From contig JANWIB010000064.1 in the NCBI GenBank assembly GCA_025450155.1, positions 1 through 7,213 of the forward strand: a stretch of 7,213 nt of DNA. The letters are read 5' to 3'. Numbering within the stretch: position 1 is the first letter of the stretch; every line of letters begins with the position of its first letter. Below are positions 1 to 6,945 of the stretch, piece after piece. A program made the translations under genes and the position numbers. Origin of the DNA: Sphingobacteriaceae bacterium. GTDB lineage: Bacteria; Bacteroidota; Bacteroidia; Sphingobacteriales; Sphingobacteriaceae. The notes below the pieces were generated by a model that made no database searches, had not been told where the DNA came from, and was given only the letters and a program-made list of their open reading frames with translations.

Positions 1-821
1 AAACGGCTGGATAGTACTCTATCCATGCATGTGGGATGACCTCCACGTTGAATATGGCCCAAAATAGAAAGTCGGGTATCAATATTGGGAAATTTTTTCT
101 TAACAATTTCTGCCAATTCAAGGGCTCCTGTTCCGGTATCACCTTCGGCCACAATAATTATTTTTGATGATTTGTCTTTCCGGCTGATTTCCAATCGCTT
201 TAAAAGCGCATTCACATCAGTCTTGCTTTCCGGAATTAAAATGGCCTCGGCACCCACACCAATCCCACTTCGTAATGCAATCAGGCCAGAATCACGGCCC
301 ATTACTTCTACAATAAAAAGACGATCATGCGATTCTGCAGTATCTCGTATTTTATCAACCGCATTTACCACTGTATTAATGGCCGTGTCATAACCAATAG
401 TAAAGTCTGTTCCGGCTAAATCATTATCAATAGTTCCGGGTAAACCCACAATGGGAATATCATGATATAGTTCGAGGAAATTTTTGGCTCCGGTAAAAGT
501 ACCATCCCCACCAATAGCAACCAGGGCATCAATATGATTCGCTTTTAACTGTTCGTAGGCTTTCTTTTTCCCTTCTGGCGTTCTAAACGCATCGCTGCGG
601 GCTGTTTTTAAAATGGTTCCTCCACGCTGAATGATATTAGCAACGGATTTACGGTTCATGGGAAGAAATTCACCATATAACATCCCTTCATATCCACGCA
701 TAATTCCCGTCACTTCGAGATTGTAATATAGAGCGGAACGAACTACGGAACGAATCGCCGCGTTCATTCCAGGAGAATCTCCTCCAGATGTAAATACGCC
801 TATTTTTTTTATTTCATTCAT
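1..821 (-). CDS. pfkA: ATP-dependent 6-phosphofructokinase, C-terminus cut off by window edge
   Basis: Phosphorylates fructose 6-phosphate to fructose 1,6-bisphosphate with ATP, the committing step of glycolysis, in the cytoplasm. The first 273 residues are present; the family is usually about 320, so roughly 50 residues are missing past the left edge. Visible motifs: N-terminal nucleotide loop TSGGDSPGMN (11-20), GGDGT (104-108), catalytic PGTIDND (128-134, base Asp132), MGRDSG (174-179) and LGHIQRGG (254-261). By alignment from memory to the E. coli enzyme, substrate residues Arg167, Glu226, Arg250 and His256 and effector-site Arg24 and Arg28 are kept. Gly at 107 and Gly at 129 are the residues of ATP-using enzymes; pyrophosphate-dependent ones carry Asp and Lys there. 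The ATG at 821-819 lies one base after the dsbD stop codon, which suggests coupled translation as the last visible gene of the birA-dsbD-pfkA cluster. No defect is seen. Identity is secure. Confidence 0.96.
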   Translation of the reverse strand, partial: MNEIKKIGVFTSGGDSPGMNAAIRSVVRSALYYNLEVTGIMRGYEGMLYGEFLPMNRKSVANIIQRGGTILKTARSDAFRTPEGKKKAYEQLKANHIDALVAIGGDGTFTGAKNFLELYHDIPIVGLPGTIDNDLAGTDFTIGYDTAINTVVNAVDKIRDTAESHDRLFIVEVMGRDSGLIALRSGIGVGAEAILIPESKTDVNALLKRLEISRKDKSSKIIIVAEGDTGTGALELAEIVKKKFPNIDTRLSILGHIQRGGHPTCMDRVLSSR

Positions 822-822
822 C

Positions 823-2874
823 TTACTTCGTTAAAAAAGCTGCCCTTCCGCTGTCTAAAAAATCAATATAATTTTCAATGTCCAAATTAAATGCCTGAGG
901 TTTAACCAATGGCTTTCCTTCCGTATCTACAATCACATAATAAGGTTGTGAATTAGTACCAAAAATCGAAGCCTGAAAATCGCTCCACTTTTGTCCAATG
1001 GTCTTTATTTTTTTGTCGCTAAATTTAGAAATATATTTTTCATCCTCAGAAAGCACTGTTTTATCATCTACATAAAGTGAAATCAATACATAATCATTTT
1101 TCAATCTTCTTAATACTTCAGGGTCAGACCAAACGGATGCTTCCATTTTACGGCAATTGGTGCAACTCCAGCCTGTAAAATCAATAATAACTGGCTTATT
1201 TATCTTTTTTGCTTGTATTAACCCTTGCTCGTAATCGTAAAAGGCATCAAGGCCATGGGGGGCATGAAATAAATTCGAATATTTTTTTCCTGCTGTTTGA
1301 TTTCCTTCTGCCGGTGTCGAAGACGTTAAACTAAAATCTCGAGCGGTTTGTGGCGGAAGCCAGGCGCTAATAACCCTTAAGGGCGATCCCCAAAGCCCGG
1401 GAATTATATAAATAGTAAATCCAAGCGACAGCATGGCAAAAAACAAGCGGGGTAGCGAAATGGATTTCAATTCTGAATCGTGCGAAAGTCGAATTTTTCC
1501 AAGCAGATAAAGTCCCAATAAGCCGAAGATAACAATCCATAAGACCAAAAATACATCCCGATTTAAAATATTCCAGTGATATGCCAAATCCACATTCGAT
1601 AAAAATTTGAAGGCTAATGCCAGTTCCAGAAAGCCTAAAGAAACTTTTACCGAATTAAGCCATCCACCGGATTTTGGCATTTCCTTTAACCAGGATGGGA
1701 AAATAGCAAATAGCGTAAAGGGTATAGCCAAAGCTGAAGAAAATCCAAGCATGCCAAATGCAGGACCGAGATATGCTTCTTTAACAACAGCATCTACCAG
1801 CAAGGTTCCAATAATGGGCCCGGTGCAAGAAAATGAAACCAACGCTAATGTAAATGCCATGAAAAACACCCCGATTAACCCACCTTTATTGGATTTTTCA
1901 TCCATTTTATTCACCAAAGAGGATGGCAGTGTTATCTCAAAGGCCCCCAAGAAAGAGATGGCAAAAATGATAAGGATAATAAAGAATAATAAATTGAAGG
2001 TAGCACTACTGGCTGCTTCATTTAGTGCTGATGCTCCAAAAGCGAGGGTTATCATTAAGCCCAGTGCAACATAAATCACAACGATAGATAAACCATAAAT
2101 GATGGCGCTCTGTATCCCTTTGGCCCTGGAACCGGATTTTTTAGTGAAAAACGAAACCGTTAACGGGATCATCGGATAAATGCAGGGCATAAAAAAAGCA
2201 GCCAAACCACCCAAAAATCCGGCAATAAAAATTCCCCAAAAAGAGGCAGAAGTGTTTGAGGTATCTGATCTAACGGAAAAAAAAGAATTTTTTGTGGAAT
2301 TATTGATTTTTTCTTGTCCAGATGAGCTGTTTTTAACGGTATCTGAAAGACTTTTAGATGATAATTGTATAGAATCTACGTTTCTTGCTGAAGCAATGAC
2401 TGGATCGTTTTTGGGAGCAGAATCTGCTATAAAAATACTAAATTCTACTTCCGTTGGTGGCAAACACTTTTTATCGTTGCATACCATGTATTCCAAGACG
2501 CCCCTTACAGTAGTTGTTAGTTTCTTCAGTTTGATTCGTTGTTTAAAAATCACCTCTTTTTCATGCCAGGCAATCTGCATATCGAAGTTTTTGTCAAAAG
2601 CACTTACCGCTTTGGGCGATTCAGAAACTTTTCCTACCAAAGCGTAATCTGAAGATGGGGTGAATTTAAAAGAAGTGGGTATGGGCCCTCCTTCCTCAAT
2701 AAATTGCGAATAAACATGCCACCCTTTGTCAATATCGGCTTTTAAAAGCAAATCTGCTTCTTTATCACTCACTCTTTTGTAAGTAAAGCTCCAGTGCACA
2801 GGCTCCTCTATTTGTGCATTTGAAAGCAACGACAGCAGGATAAGATTTAATAAAACAATTAATTTCTTCATCAT
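823..2874 (-). CDS. dsbD: Thiol:disulfide interchange protein DsbD (three-domain)
   Basis: Inner-membrane reductase that passes electrons from cytoplasmic thioredoxin to periplasmic thiol partners (DsbC-like, cytochrome c maturation). The 683 residues hold the full plan. There is a signal peptide (about 1-20, cleavage near SNA/Q21) and a periplasmic N-terminal domain with the redox pair VCNDKKC (Cys132, Cys137). A hydrophobic CcdA/DsbD domain with about eight membrane segments (about 211-510) follows, with Cys231 in FMPCIYP and Cys350 in SFSCTGP. Last is a C-terminal thioredoxin-like domain with WSCTNC (Cys571, Cys574). All six cysteines expected of a working DsbD are present. Residues about 152-210, joining the first two domains, are rich in Ser, Asn, Thr and Lys and look like a flexible linker. 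The length is somewhat above the E. coli protein. Start ATG at 2874 follows the birA stop by 3 nt; a second ATG comes directly after, so the exact first Met is uncertain by one codon. Probably translated by coupling within the operon. Confidence 0.95.
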   Translation of the reverse strand: MMKKLIVLLNLILLSLLSNAQIEEPVHWSFTYKRVSDKEADLLLKADIDKGWHVYSQFIEEGGPIPTSFKFTPSSDYALVGKVSESPKAVSAFDKNFDMQIAWHEKEVIFKQRIKLKKLTTTVRGVLEYMVCNDKKCLPPTEVEFSIFIADSAPKNDPVIASARNVDSIQLSSKSLSDTVKNSSSGQEKINNSTKNSFFSVRSDTSNTSASFWGIFIAGFLGGLAAFFMPCIYPMIPLTVSFFTKKSGSRAKGIQSAIIYGLSIVVIYVALGLMITLAFGASALNEAASSATFNLLFFIILIIFAISFLGAFEITLPSSLVNKMDEKSNKGGLIGVFFMAFTLALVSFSCTGPIIGTLLVDAVVKEAYLGPAFGMLGFSSALAIPFTLFAIFPSWLKEMPKSGGWLNSVKVSLGFLELALAFKFLSNVDLAYHWNILNRDVFLVLWIVIFGLLGLYLLGKIRLSHDSELKSISLPRLFFAMLSLGFTIYIIPGLWGSPLRVISAWLPPQTARDFSLTSSTPAEGNQTAGKKYSNLFHAPHGLDAFYDYEQGLIQAKKINKPVIIDFTGWSCTNCRKMEASVWSDPEVLRRLKNDYVLISLYVDDKTVLSEDEKYISKFSDKKIKTIGQKWSDFQASIFGTNSQPYYVIVDTEGKPLVKPQAFNLDIENYIDFLDSGRAAFLTK

Positions 2875-2877
2875 TAA

Positions 2878-3645
2878 TTATATAACAAATGCAATCTCTT
2901 TAAATCTAAAGGCTTGTAATCCTTTTGAAAATTCAACTTCTAAAAATCCCTGTTCATTTACTCCGGTTATCACTCCTGTTCGTTCCGACCCATCGATTAA
3001 AAATTGATGGGATTTGCCTAAACGATAAAGCTTTTTTAAGTAATCATAATCTAAAAGCTCGTACATTCCTTCCTTTAATTGCAAGTACCTCCATTCTATA
3101 GCCCTGCAAATTTCATTTAATAAAGTCTTCAAATCATAATCCTGTTGTAAGATTTTACTTACCGAGGTGACATTTTTGAGGGATTGGGGAAATTCTAATT
3201 GATTCACATTAAGTCCTATGCCAATAATTGAATAATTTATTTTTCCTCCTCGAATATTATTTTCAATTAATATACCTCCCAGTTTATCATTATTCACATA
3301 AATGTCATTGGGCCATTTTATTTTTAAACCTTCGCCAATAATTGTACTCAATACATCGTTAATAGCAATACAAACAGCCTTATTAAGCATAAATTGTTTT
3401 TCAGGAGAAAGGAAAGTTGGGTTTAGAAGAATTGAAAAAGTTAGATTTTTTCCGGGTTGAGAAAGCCAGGCACTATTTTTTTGCCCCCGCCCGGCATATT
3501 GTTCTTCTGCCAATATTACAGTCCCTTCAGGTAATGGCGTGGATTTTGTCAATTCATTTCTTAAATAACTATTAGTAGAATCTACACGTAATAAGGACAC
3601 TATATTTTGTCCAACAAATAATCCTGAAAAAGTGTTATTTTGCAA
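2878..3645 (-). CDS. birA: Biotin--[acetyl-CoA-carboxylase] ligase, monofunctional (class I)
   Basis: Makes biotinyl-5'-AMP from biotin and ATP and transfers biotin to a lysine of carrier proteins such as the acetyl-CoA carboxylase BCCP. The 255 residues contain the catalytic core with STN (23-25), the adenylate loop GRG (52-54), KWPND (110-114), KLGGILIE (121-128, expected catalytic Lys121) and GIGLNVN (142-148), then a small C-terminal beta domain (about 208-255). No N-terminal helix-turn-helix domain is present, so unlike E. coli BirA it should not repress biotin genes. The start codon is TTG at 3645-3643. An in-frame TAG lies five codons upstream (3660-3658), there is no upstream ATG, and the first internal ATG is codon 86, past essential motifs. 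A GTG at codon 16 is the only other reasonable start. First gene of the leftward cluster, with a candidate promoter at 3672-3704. Odd point: the loop reads GRGQKNSAW, with Gln55 where E. coli has Arg118. Confidence 0.93.
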   Translation of the reverse strand: MQNNTFSGLFVGQNIVSLLRVDSTNSYLRNELTKSTPLPEGTVILAEEQYAGRGQKNSAWLSQPGKNLTFSILLNPTFLSPEKQFMLNKAVCIAINDVLSTIIGEGLKIKWPNDIYVNNDKLGGILIENNIRGGKINYSIIGIGLNVNQLEFPQSLKNVTSVSKILQQDYDLKTLLNEICRAIEWRYLQLKEGMYELLDYDYLKKLYRLGKSHQFLIDGSERTGVITGVNEQGFLEVEFSKGLQAFRFKEIAFVI

Positions 3646-3671
3646 GGTAGTGAAGAACTAATTTATTTTTT
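3639..3671 (+). promoter_or_regulatory. Candidate promoter for rsfS-ftsH
   Basis: On the plus strand, TTTG (3639-3642) is followed after 21 bp by TATTTTTT (3664-3671), which matches TAnnTTTG at all fixed positions but the last (T for G). The predicted start near 3676 gives a leader of only about 14 nt before the rsfS ATG. The TTTG overlaps the first codons of birA. A/T-rich sequence makes chance matches likely, so this is weaker than the opposing birA promoter; the identical spacer length is in its favour. Confidence 0.4.
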
Positions 3672-3704
3672 CAAAACTAAATTTTTTTAATGATAAAAAA
3701 CAAA
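3672..3704 (-). promoter_or_regulatory. Candidate Bacteroidetes-type promoter for birA-dsbD-pfkA
   Basis: Read on the minus strand, TTTG (3704-3701), a 21-bp spacer and TAGTTTTG (3679-3672) match the Bacteroidetes primary sigma consensus (TTTG near -33, TAnnTTTG near -7) at every fixed position. The predicted transcription start near 3666 gives a leader of about 20 nt before the TTG of birA. The -33 element lies within the first codons of rsfS. The element match is seen directly; promoter activity is inferred. Confidence 0.6.
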
Positions 3705-4064
3705 GTAATTAATAGCTCAACCCACATTTCTGAATTGGTAATACACGGGATTCAGGAGAAAAAAGGAAATGAAATTGTTAGATTAGACCTAAGAAATATA
3801 CATAGCTCGGTGGCCGATTATTTTGTAATCTGCCACGCAGAATCATCCACACAAGTTAAAGCCATTGCATCAAGTGTTGAAGCAGAGGTTTATAAAGTTC
3901 TACAACAAGACCCTTATCGGGTTGAAGGCCTGCAACATGGAGAATGGGTTTTACTTGATTATATTGATGTAGTGGTTCATATCTTTAAAACCGATAAGCG
4001 CCAATTTTATGGAATCGAAGAATTGTGGGGCGATGCGGAAATGGAGTTCTATCAAAGCGCCTAA
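3690..4064 (+). CDS. rsfS: Ribosome silencing factor RsfS (Iojap/YbeB family)
   Basis: Binds ribosomal protein uL14 on the large subunit and blocks joining with the small subunit, lowering translation when nutrients are short. The 124 residues match the usual family length (about 105-130). Family landmarks are visible: the helical start IxELVIHGIQEKKG (residues about 13-26), LDLRNI (32-37), the core DYFVICHAESSTQVKAIA (43-60), VEG (78-80), GEWVLLDYIDVVVHIF (84-99) and a C-terminal YGIEELW (107-113). The ATG at 3690 follows an A/T-rich leader with no Shine-Dalgarno sequence, as is normal in Bacteroidota. It is divergent from birA with a 44-bp gap and sits 38 bp ahead of ftsH with no terminator between, so the two are probably co-transcribed. 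No defects seen. In many other phyla rsfS sits beside nadD; here it is next to ftsH. Confidence 0.94.
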   Translation: MIKNKVINSSTHISELVIHGIQEKKGNEIVRLDLRNIHSSVADYFVICHAESSTQVKAIASSVEAEVYKVLQQDPYRVEGLQHGEWVLLDYIDVVVHIFKTDKRQFYGIEELWGDAEMEFYQSA

Positions 4065-4102
4065 TATATAAGGCTTAATTTTTATTCTTGTTGTAACGTA
4101 AA

Positions 4103-6193
4103 ATGAAAAATAATAAACTGGAAAAAAGAAAACCCGCCAGAAAAATTCCTGGTAAAAAAATTGTGCCCAAACCACCTCGATTTAATATCATGTGGCTTTA
4201 TGCCGCTATTATTATCGGTTTGTTCATCGTACAATACCTATTTAGCGGCAATAATGCCAAACAGATTAGTTATCAGCAGTTTGAAAATCAAATGCTGAAA
4301 ACAAGAGATGTTCAAAAGCTTGTGGCCTATAAAAATAATGATCTTATTACCGTTGAGGTTTATATTAAAAAAGATCGTTTAAAACAGCCCAAATATAAGG
4401 ACGTTCGCAATCAGGATAAATTTACCATGTCAGGAGGAGACAATCCTCAGTATAAATTTACCGATGCCTCTTTCGAATCTCTACAAGCTAAACTAAAAGA
4501 AGCAGAGAAAGATTTGCCGGCCGAACAACACACTCCTGTAAGCATTGAGTCAAGAGAAAGTCCTTGGGCCGGATGGTTCATGTCATTTATATTGCCCGTT
4601 CTTCTTCTAATTGGGTTTTGGATATTTATTATGCGCAGGATGGGCGGTGGCGCAGGTGGCGGTGCGGGTGGCCAGATTTTCAATATTGGTAAGTCTAAAG
4701 CTACCTTGTTTGATAAAGAATCGCAGGTAACCGTAACCTTTGATGATGTTGCCGGTCTTGAGGAAGCCAAACAAGAAGTAATGGAAATTGTGGATTTTCT
4801 TAAAAATCCTAAAAAATATACCAACCTGGGTGGTAAAATTCCCAAAGGAGCTTTACTTGTAGGGGCTCCGGGAACAGGTAAAACCTTGCTGGCAAAAGCC
4901 GTAGCTGGTGAGGCACAAGTGCCATTTTTCTCACTTTCTGGATCTGATTTTGTTGAAATGTTTGTGGGTGTTGGTGCATCGCGTGTACGCGATTTATTCA
5001 AACAGGCAAAAGATAAAGCCCCATGTATCATTTTTATTGATGAGATAGATGCTATTGGCCGTGCCCGCGGTAAAAACAACATTGTGGGAGGGAATGATGA
5101 GCGTGAAAACACCCTAAACCAGTTATTGGTGGAAATGGATGGTTTCGGTACCGATTCAGGAATTATCATTATGGCAGCCACCAACCGTCCCGATGTATTA
5201 GACTCTGCATTACTCCGTCCGGGACGTTTTGACAGACAAATTTCTATTGATAAACCAGACTTGGTTGGCCGGGAGCAAATTTTCAAGGTACACTTAGGAC
5301 CATTAAAACTATCTCCCGATATTGACCCCAAAAAACTTTCGGCGCAAACACCGGGTTTCGCAGGAGCGGAAATTGCCAACGTATGTAACGAAGCGGCCTT
5401 AATAGCGGCCCGTAAAAATAAAGAGGCTGTAGATATGCATGATTTTCAAGATGCCATAGATCGTGTTATTGGCGGCTTGGAGAAGAAAAATAAAATCATA
5501 TCTCCCGAAGAGAAACGCATTGTGGCTTATCACGAAGCCGGACATGCTATTGCCGGATGGTTTCTGGAGCATGCTGATCCTTTGGTGAAGGTTTCTATTG
5601 TTCCTCGAGGAGTTGCCGCTTTAGGTTATGCACAATACCTGCCAAAAGAACAGTTCTTATACACTACCGAGCAGTTAATAGATGGTATGTGTATGACAAT
5701 GGGTGGCCGTGTGGCTGAAGATATTGTGTTTGGCAAAATTTCTACAGGTGCACAAAACGACCTAGAACGGATTACCAAGCTTTCTTATGCCATGGTTACT
5801 ATTTATGGTATGAACCCTAAAATTGGCAATGTATCGTTTAATGACCAACAAGGAGAATATCAGTTTAACAGGCCTTATTCAGAGAAAACTTCGGAGCTTA
5901 TTGATGAAGAAGTAAGAGCCTTGATTAATAATGTTTATGAACTTACTAAAAAGCTTCTGACAGAAAAACGCGAAGGATTAGAGAAATTAGCGCAGAAGCT
6001 TCTTGAAAAAGAAATCTTATTCCAAAGCGATTTGGAGGAAATTTTGGGCAAACGTCCGTTCGATCATCGTACTGCTTATGATGAGTTTGTAAATGGTGAA
6101 GAAGGCGGAGATCAGGGTGTAATTGCTGAAAATCTTCATCCGGAACCCTTTGGCGACTCTACTGAACCATTACAGGCCGGAGAATCAAAATAA
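4103..6193 (+). CDS. ftsH: ATP-dependent zinc metalloprotease FtsH
   Basis: Membrane-anchored hexameric AAA+ protease that extracts and degrades misassembled membrane proteins and selected cytoplasmic proteins. Order along 696 residues: a basic cytoplasmic N-terminal tail (1-29, rich in Lys, Arg and Pro), membrane segment 1 (about 30-47), a periplasmic domain (about 48-156), membrane segment 2 (about 157-177), a Gly-rich joint (181-190), then the AAA+ module. The module has Walker A GAPGTGKT (254-261), pore loop MFVG (286-289), Walker B IIFIDEIDAIG (309-319) and the second region of homology with LRPGRFDR (371-378; Arg fingers Arg375 and Arg378). The protease domain has zinc motif HEAGH (477-481) and the third ligand Asp553 in TGAQNDL. 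A 40-residue acidic tail (about 657-696) closes the protein. Every catalytic element is intact. It lies 38 bp after rsfS and ends 18 bp before a strong terminator. The ATG at 4103 is preceded by an A-rich leader. Confidence 0.97.
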   Translation: MKNNKLEKRKPARKIPGKKIVPKPPRFNIMWLYAAIIIGLFIVQYLFSGNNAKQISYQQFENQMLKTRDVQKLVAYKNNDLITVEVYIKKDRLKQPKYKDVRNQDKFTMSGGDNPQYKFTDASFESLQAKLKEAEKDLPAEQHTPVSIESRESPWAGWFMSFILPVLLLIGFWIFIMRRMGGGAGGGAGGQIFNIGKSKATLFDKESQVTVTFDDVAGLEEAKQEVMEIVDFLKNPKKYTNLGGKIPKGALLVGAPGTGKTLLAKAVAGEAQVPFFSLSGSDFVEMFVGVGASRVRDLFKQAKDKAPCIIFIDEIDAIGRARGKNNIVGGNDERENTLNQLLVEMDGFGTDSGIIIMAATNRPDVLDSALLRPGRFDRQISIDKPDLVGREQIFKVHLGPLKLSPDIDPKKLSAQTPGFAGAEIANVCNEAALIAARKNKEAVDMHDFQDAIDRVIGGLEKKNKIISPEEKRIVAYHEAGHAIAGWFLEHADPLVKVSIVPRGVAALGYAQYLPKEQFLYTTEQLIDGMCMTMGGRVAEDIVFGKISTGAQNDLERITKLSYAMVTIYGMNPKIGNVSFNDQQGEYQFNRPYSEKTSELIDEEVRALINNVYELTKKLLTEKREGLEKLAQKLLEKEILFQSDLEEILGKRPFDHRTAYDEFVNGEEGGDQGVIAENLHPEPFGDSTEPLQAGESK

Positions 6194-6211
6194 AAAATAC
6201 CAATTTTAACT

Positions 6212-6237
6212 AAAAGCCCCGATTGTGGGGCTTTTTT
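6212..6237 (+). terminator. Intrinsic terminator of rsfS-ftsH
   Basis: A perfect 9-bp stem AAAAGCCCC (6212-6220) / GGGGCTTTT (6227-6235) closes a 6-base loop, and the T run continues to 6237. It begins 18 bp after the ftsH stop codon. This is a textbook Rho-independent terminator that separates ftsH from the following LUD gene. The A run on the 5' side gives it some bidirectional potential, but no gene converges from the right. Confidence 0.88.
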
Positions 6238-6267
6238 GTTTAGAACTGAACTGATACACGACTTTTG
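6235..6267 (+). promoter_or_regulatory. Candidate promoter for the LUD-domain gene
   Basis: TTTG (6235-6238), 21 bp and GACTTTTG (6260-6267) fit the Bacteroidetes promoter layout, with one mismatch in the -7 element (G for the first T). Predicted start near 6272, about 20 nt before the ATG at 6293. The -33 element lies in the terminator's T run. The location just after a terminator supports the need for a promoter here; activity is inferred. Confidence 0.45.
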
Positions 6268-6292
6268 CTGAGCTAAATAATACGCCCTATTC

Positions 6293-6928
6293 ATGAAAGA
6301 AACCCCTTCGAAAGAGAAAATGCTTAAAAAGATACGCGAAGCATTGATCGAAAAAAGAGACAATCCCTATCCAAATTTGGAAGAAACGGCTCTTTATGAA
6401 GAAAATAGGGATTATTTAGACGTTTTATTTGCTGAACAACTGACCGCGGTAGCGGGCAAGTTTATTTTCTGCGAAGATGAAATCACTTTTATAGAAAATC
6501 TTTTGGCAATGGCCGATGAAAAAACCTGGCGCAAAATATATTGTTGGGAACCCCAGCTACAGTCGGTATTAACCCAATATGAATTCCCCTTTTATAGCAC
6601 CGACACTGATTTTATGCAGGCGGAAGTGGGAATTACGTTATGCGAATCGTTAATTGCCCGCAATGGAAGCGTGTTGGTTTCTAACGGCAATGCTGCCGGT
6701 AGGCGTTTAAGTATTTTTCCGCATTACCATATTGTTTTGGCTTACACCTCTCAATTGGTTTTAGATTTACAGGATGGATTTAAACGAATAAAAGAGAAAT
6801 ACCACGATCAGCTGCCCTCCATGATTTCGAACATAACCGGGCCAAGCCGAACTGCCGATATTGAAAAAACACTGGTTTTGGGCGCACATGGCCCGAAGGA
6901 GTTGATCGTGTTTTTGATAGAAGATTAA
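6293..6928 (+). CDS. LUD-domain protein, LutC/YkgG family
   Basis: Belongs to the LUD (LutC/YkgG, formerly DUF162) family. In B. subtilis, LutC acts with iron-sulfur proteins LutA and LutB in L-lactate oxidation to pyruvate. The 211 residues, a little short of B. subtilis LutC (about 240), show the family core in the C-terminal half: VGITLCESLIARNGSVLVS (112-130), AGRRLSIFPHYHIVLA (135-150) and, near the end, GPSRTADIE (183-191) with LGAHGPKEL (196-204). The N-terminal ~60 residues are charged, helical in character and poorly conserved. No CxxC clusters, membrane segment or signal peptide are seen, so it is a cytoplasmic protein without its own iron-sulfur cluster. It follows ftsH across a terminator and precedes a DUF2007-like gene by 17 bp. 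No lutA or lutB is in the window, so a lactate role is not shown; the lutC symbol is withheld for that reason. The ATG at 6293 fits; Met10 is a possible later start. Confidence 0.85.
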   Translation: MKETPSKEKMLKKIREALIEKRDNPYPNLEETALYEENRDYLDVLFAEQLTAVAGKFIFCEDEITFIENLLAMADEKTWRKIYCWEPQLQSVLTQYEFPFYSTDTDFMQAEVGITLCESLIARNGSVLVSNGNAAGRRLSIFPHYHIVLAYTSQLVLDLQDGFKRIKEKYHDQLPSMISNITGPSRTADIEKTLVLGAHGPKELIVFLIED

Positions 6929-6945
6929 TCGTCCTAAGAATCAAT

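Noticed and set aside
85..393. Open frame on the plus strand inside pfkA
   Set aside because: Antisense shadow of the conserved phosphofructokinase; no motif, promoter or family likeness.
1..821. Pyrophosphate-dependent phosphofructokinase as the alternative identity
   Set aside because: The diagnostic positions read GGDG and PGTIDND, the ATP-type residues, not GGDD and PKTIDND.
1607..2647. Two plus-strand open frames (1607-2074 and 2180-2647) inside dsbD
   Set aside because: Both are antisense to an uninterrupted dsbD with all six redox cysteines; the translations look random.
4056..4083. Possible hairpin GCCT/AGGC followed by T-rich sequence between rsfS and ftsH
   Set aside because: Only four base pairs around an eight-base A/T loop and a broken T run, too weak for a terminator or a confident attenuator.
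4076..4083. TAATTTTT ahead of ftsH as a -7 promoter element
   Set aside because: One mismatch to TAnnTTTG and no TTTG at the expected distance upstream; A/T-rich chance match. Co-transcription from rsfS is simpler.
3951..4175. Minus-strand open frame across the rsfS-ftsH junction
   Set aside because: Overlaps two well-supported genes on the other strand; Phe/Tyr/Ile-rich translation reflects A/T-rich sequence.
4447..5379. Long open frame (310 codons) on the minus strand inside ftsH
   Set aside because: It lies wholly antisense to a fully intact ftsH, its translation resembles no family, and its Ser/Pro-rich content is what an antisense frame of a conserved AAA+ gene gives.
6136..6363. Minus-strand open frame over the ftsH end and terminator
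   Set aside because: It crosses the terminator stem-loop and the starts and ends of two real genes; no recognisable protein.
6293..6928. A lactate utilisation operon
   Set aside because: Neither an iron-sulfur LutA nor LutB is present; upstream is ftsH with a terminator and downstream a DUF2007-like gene.
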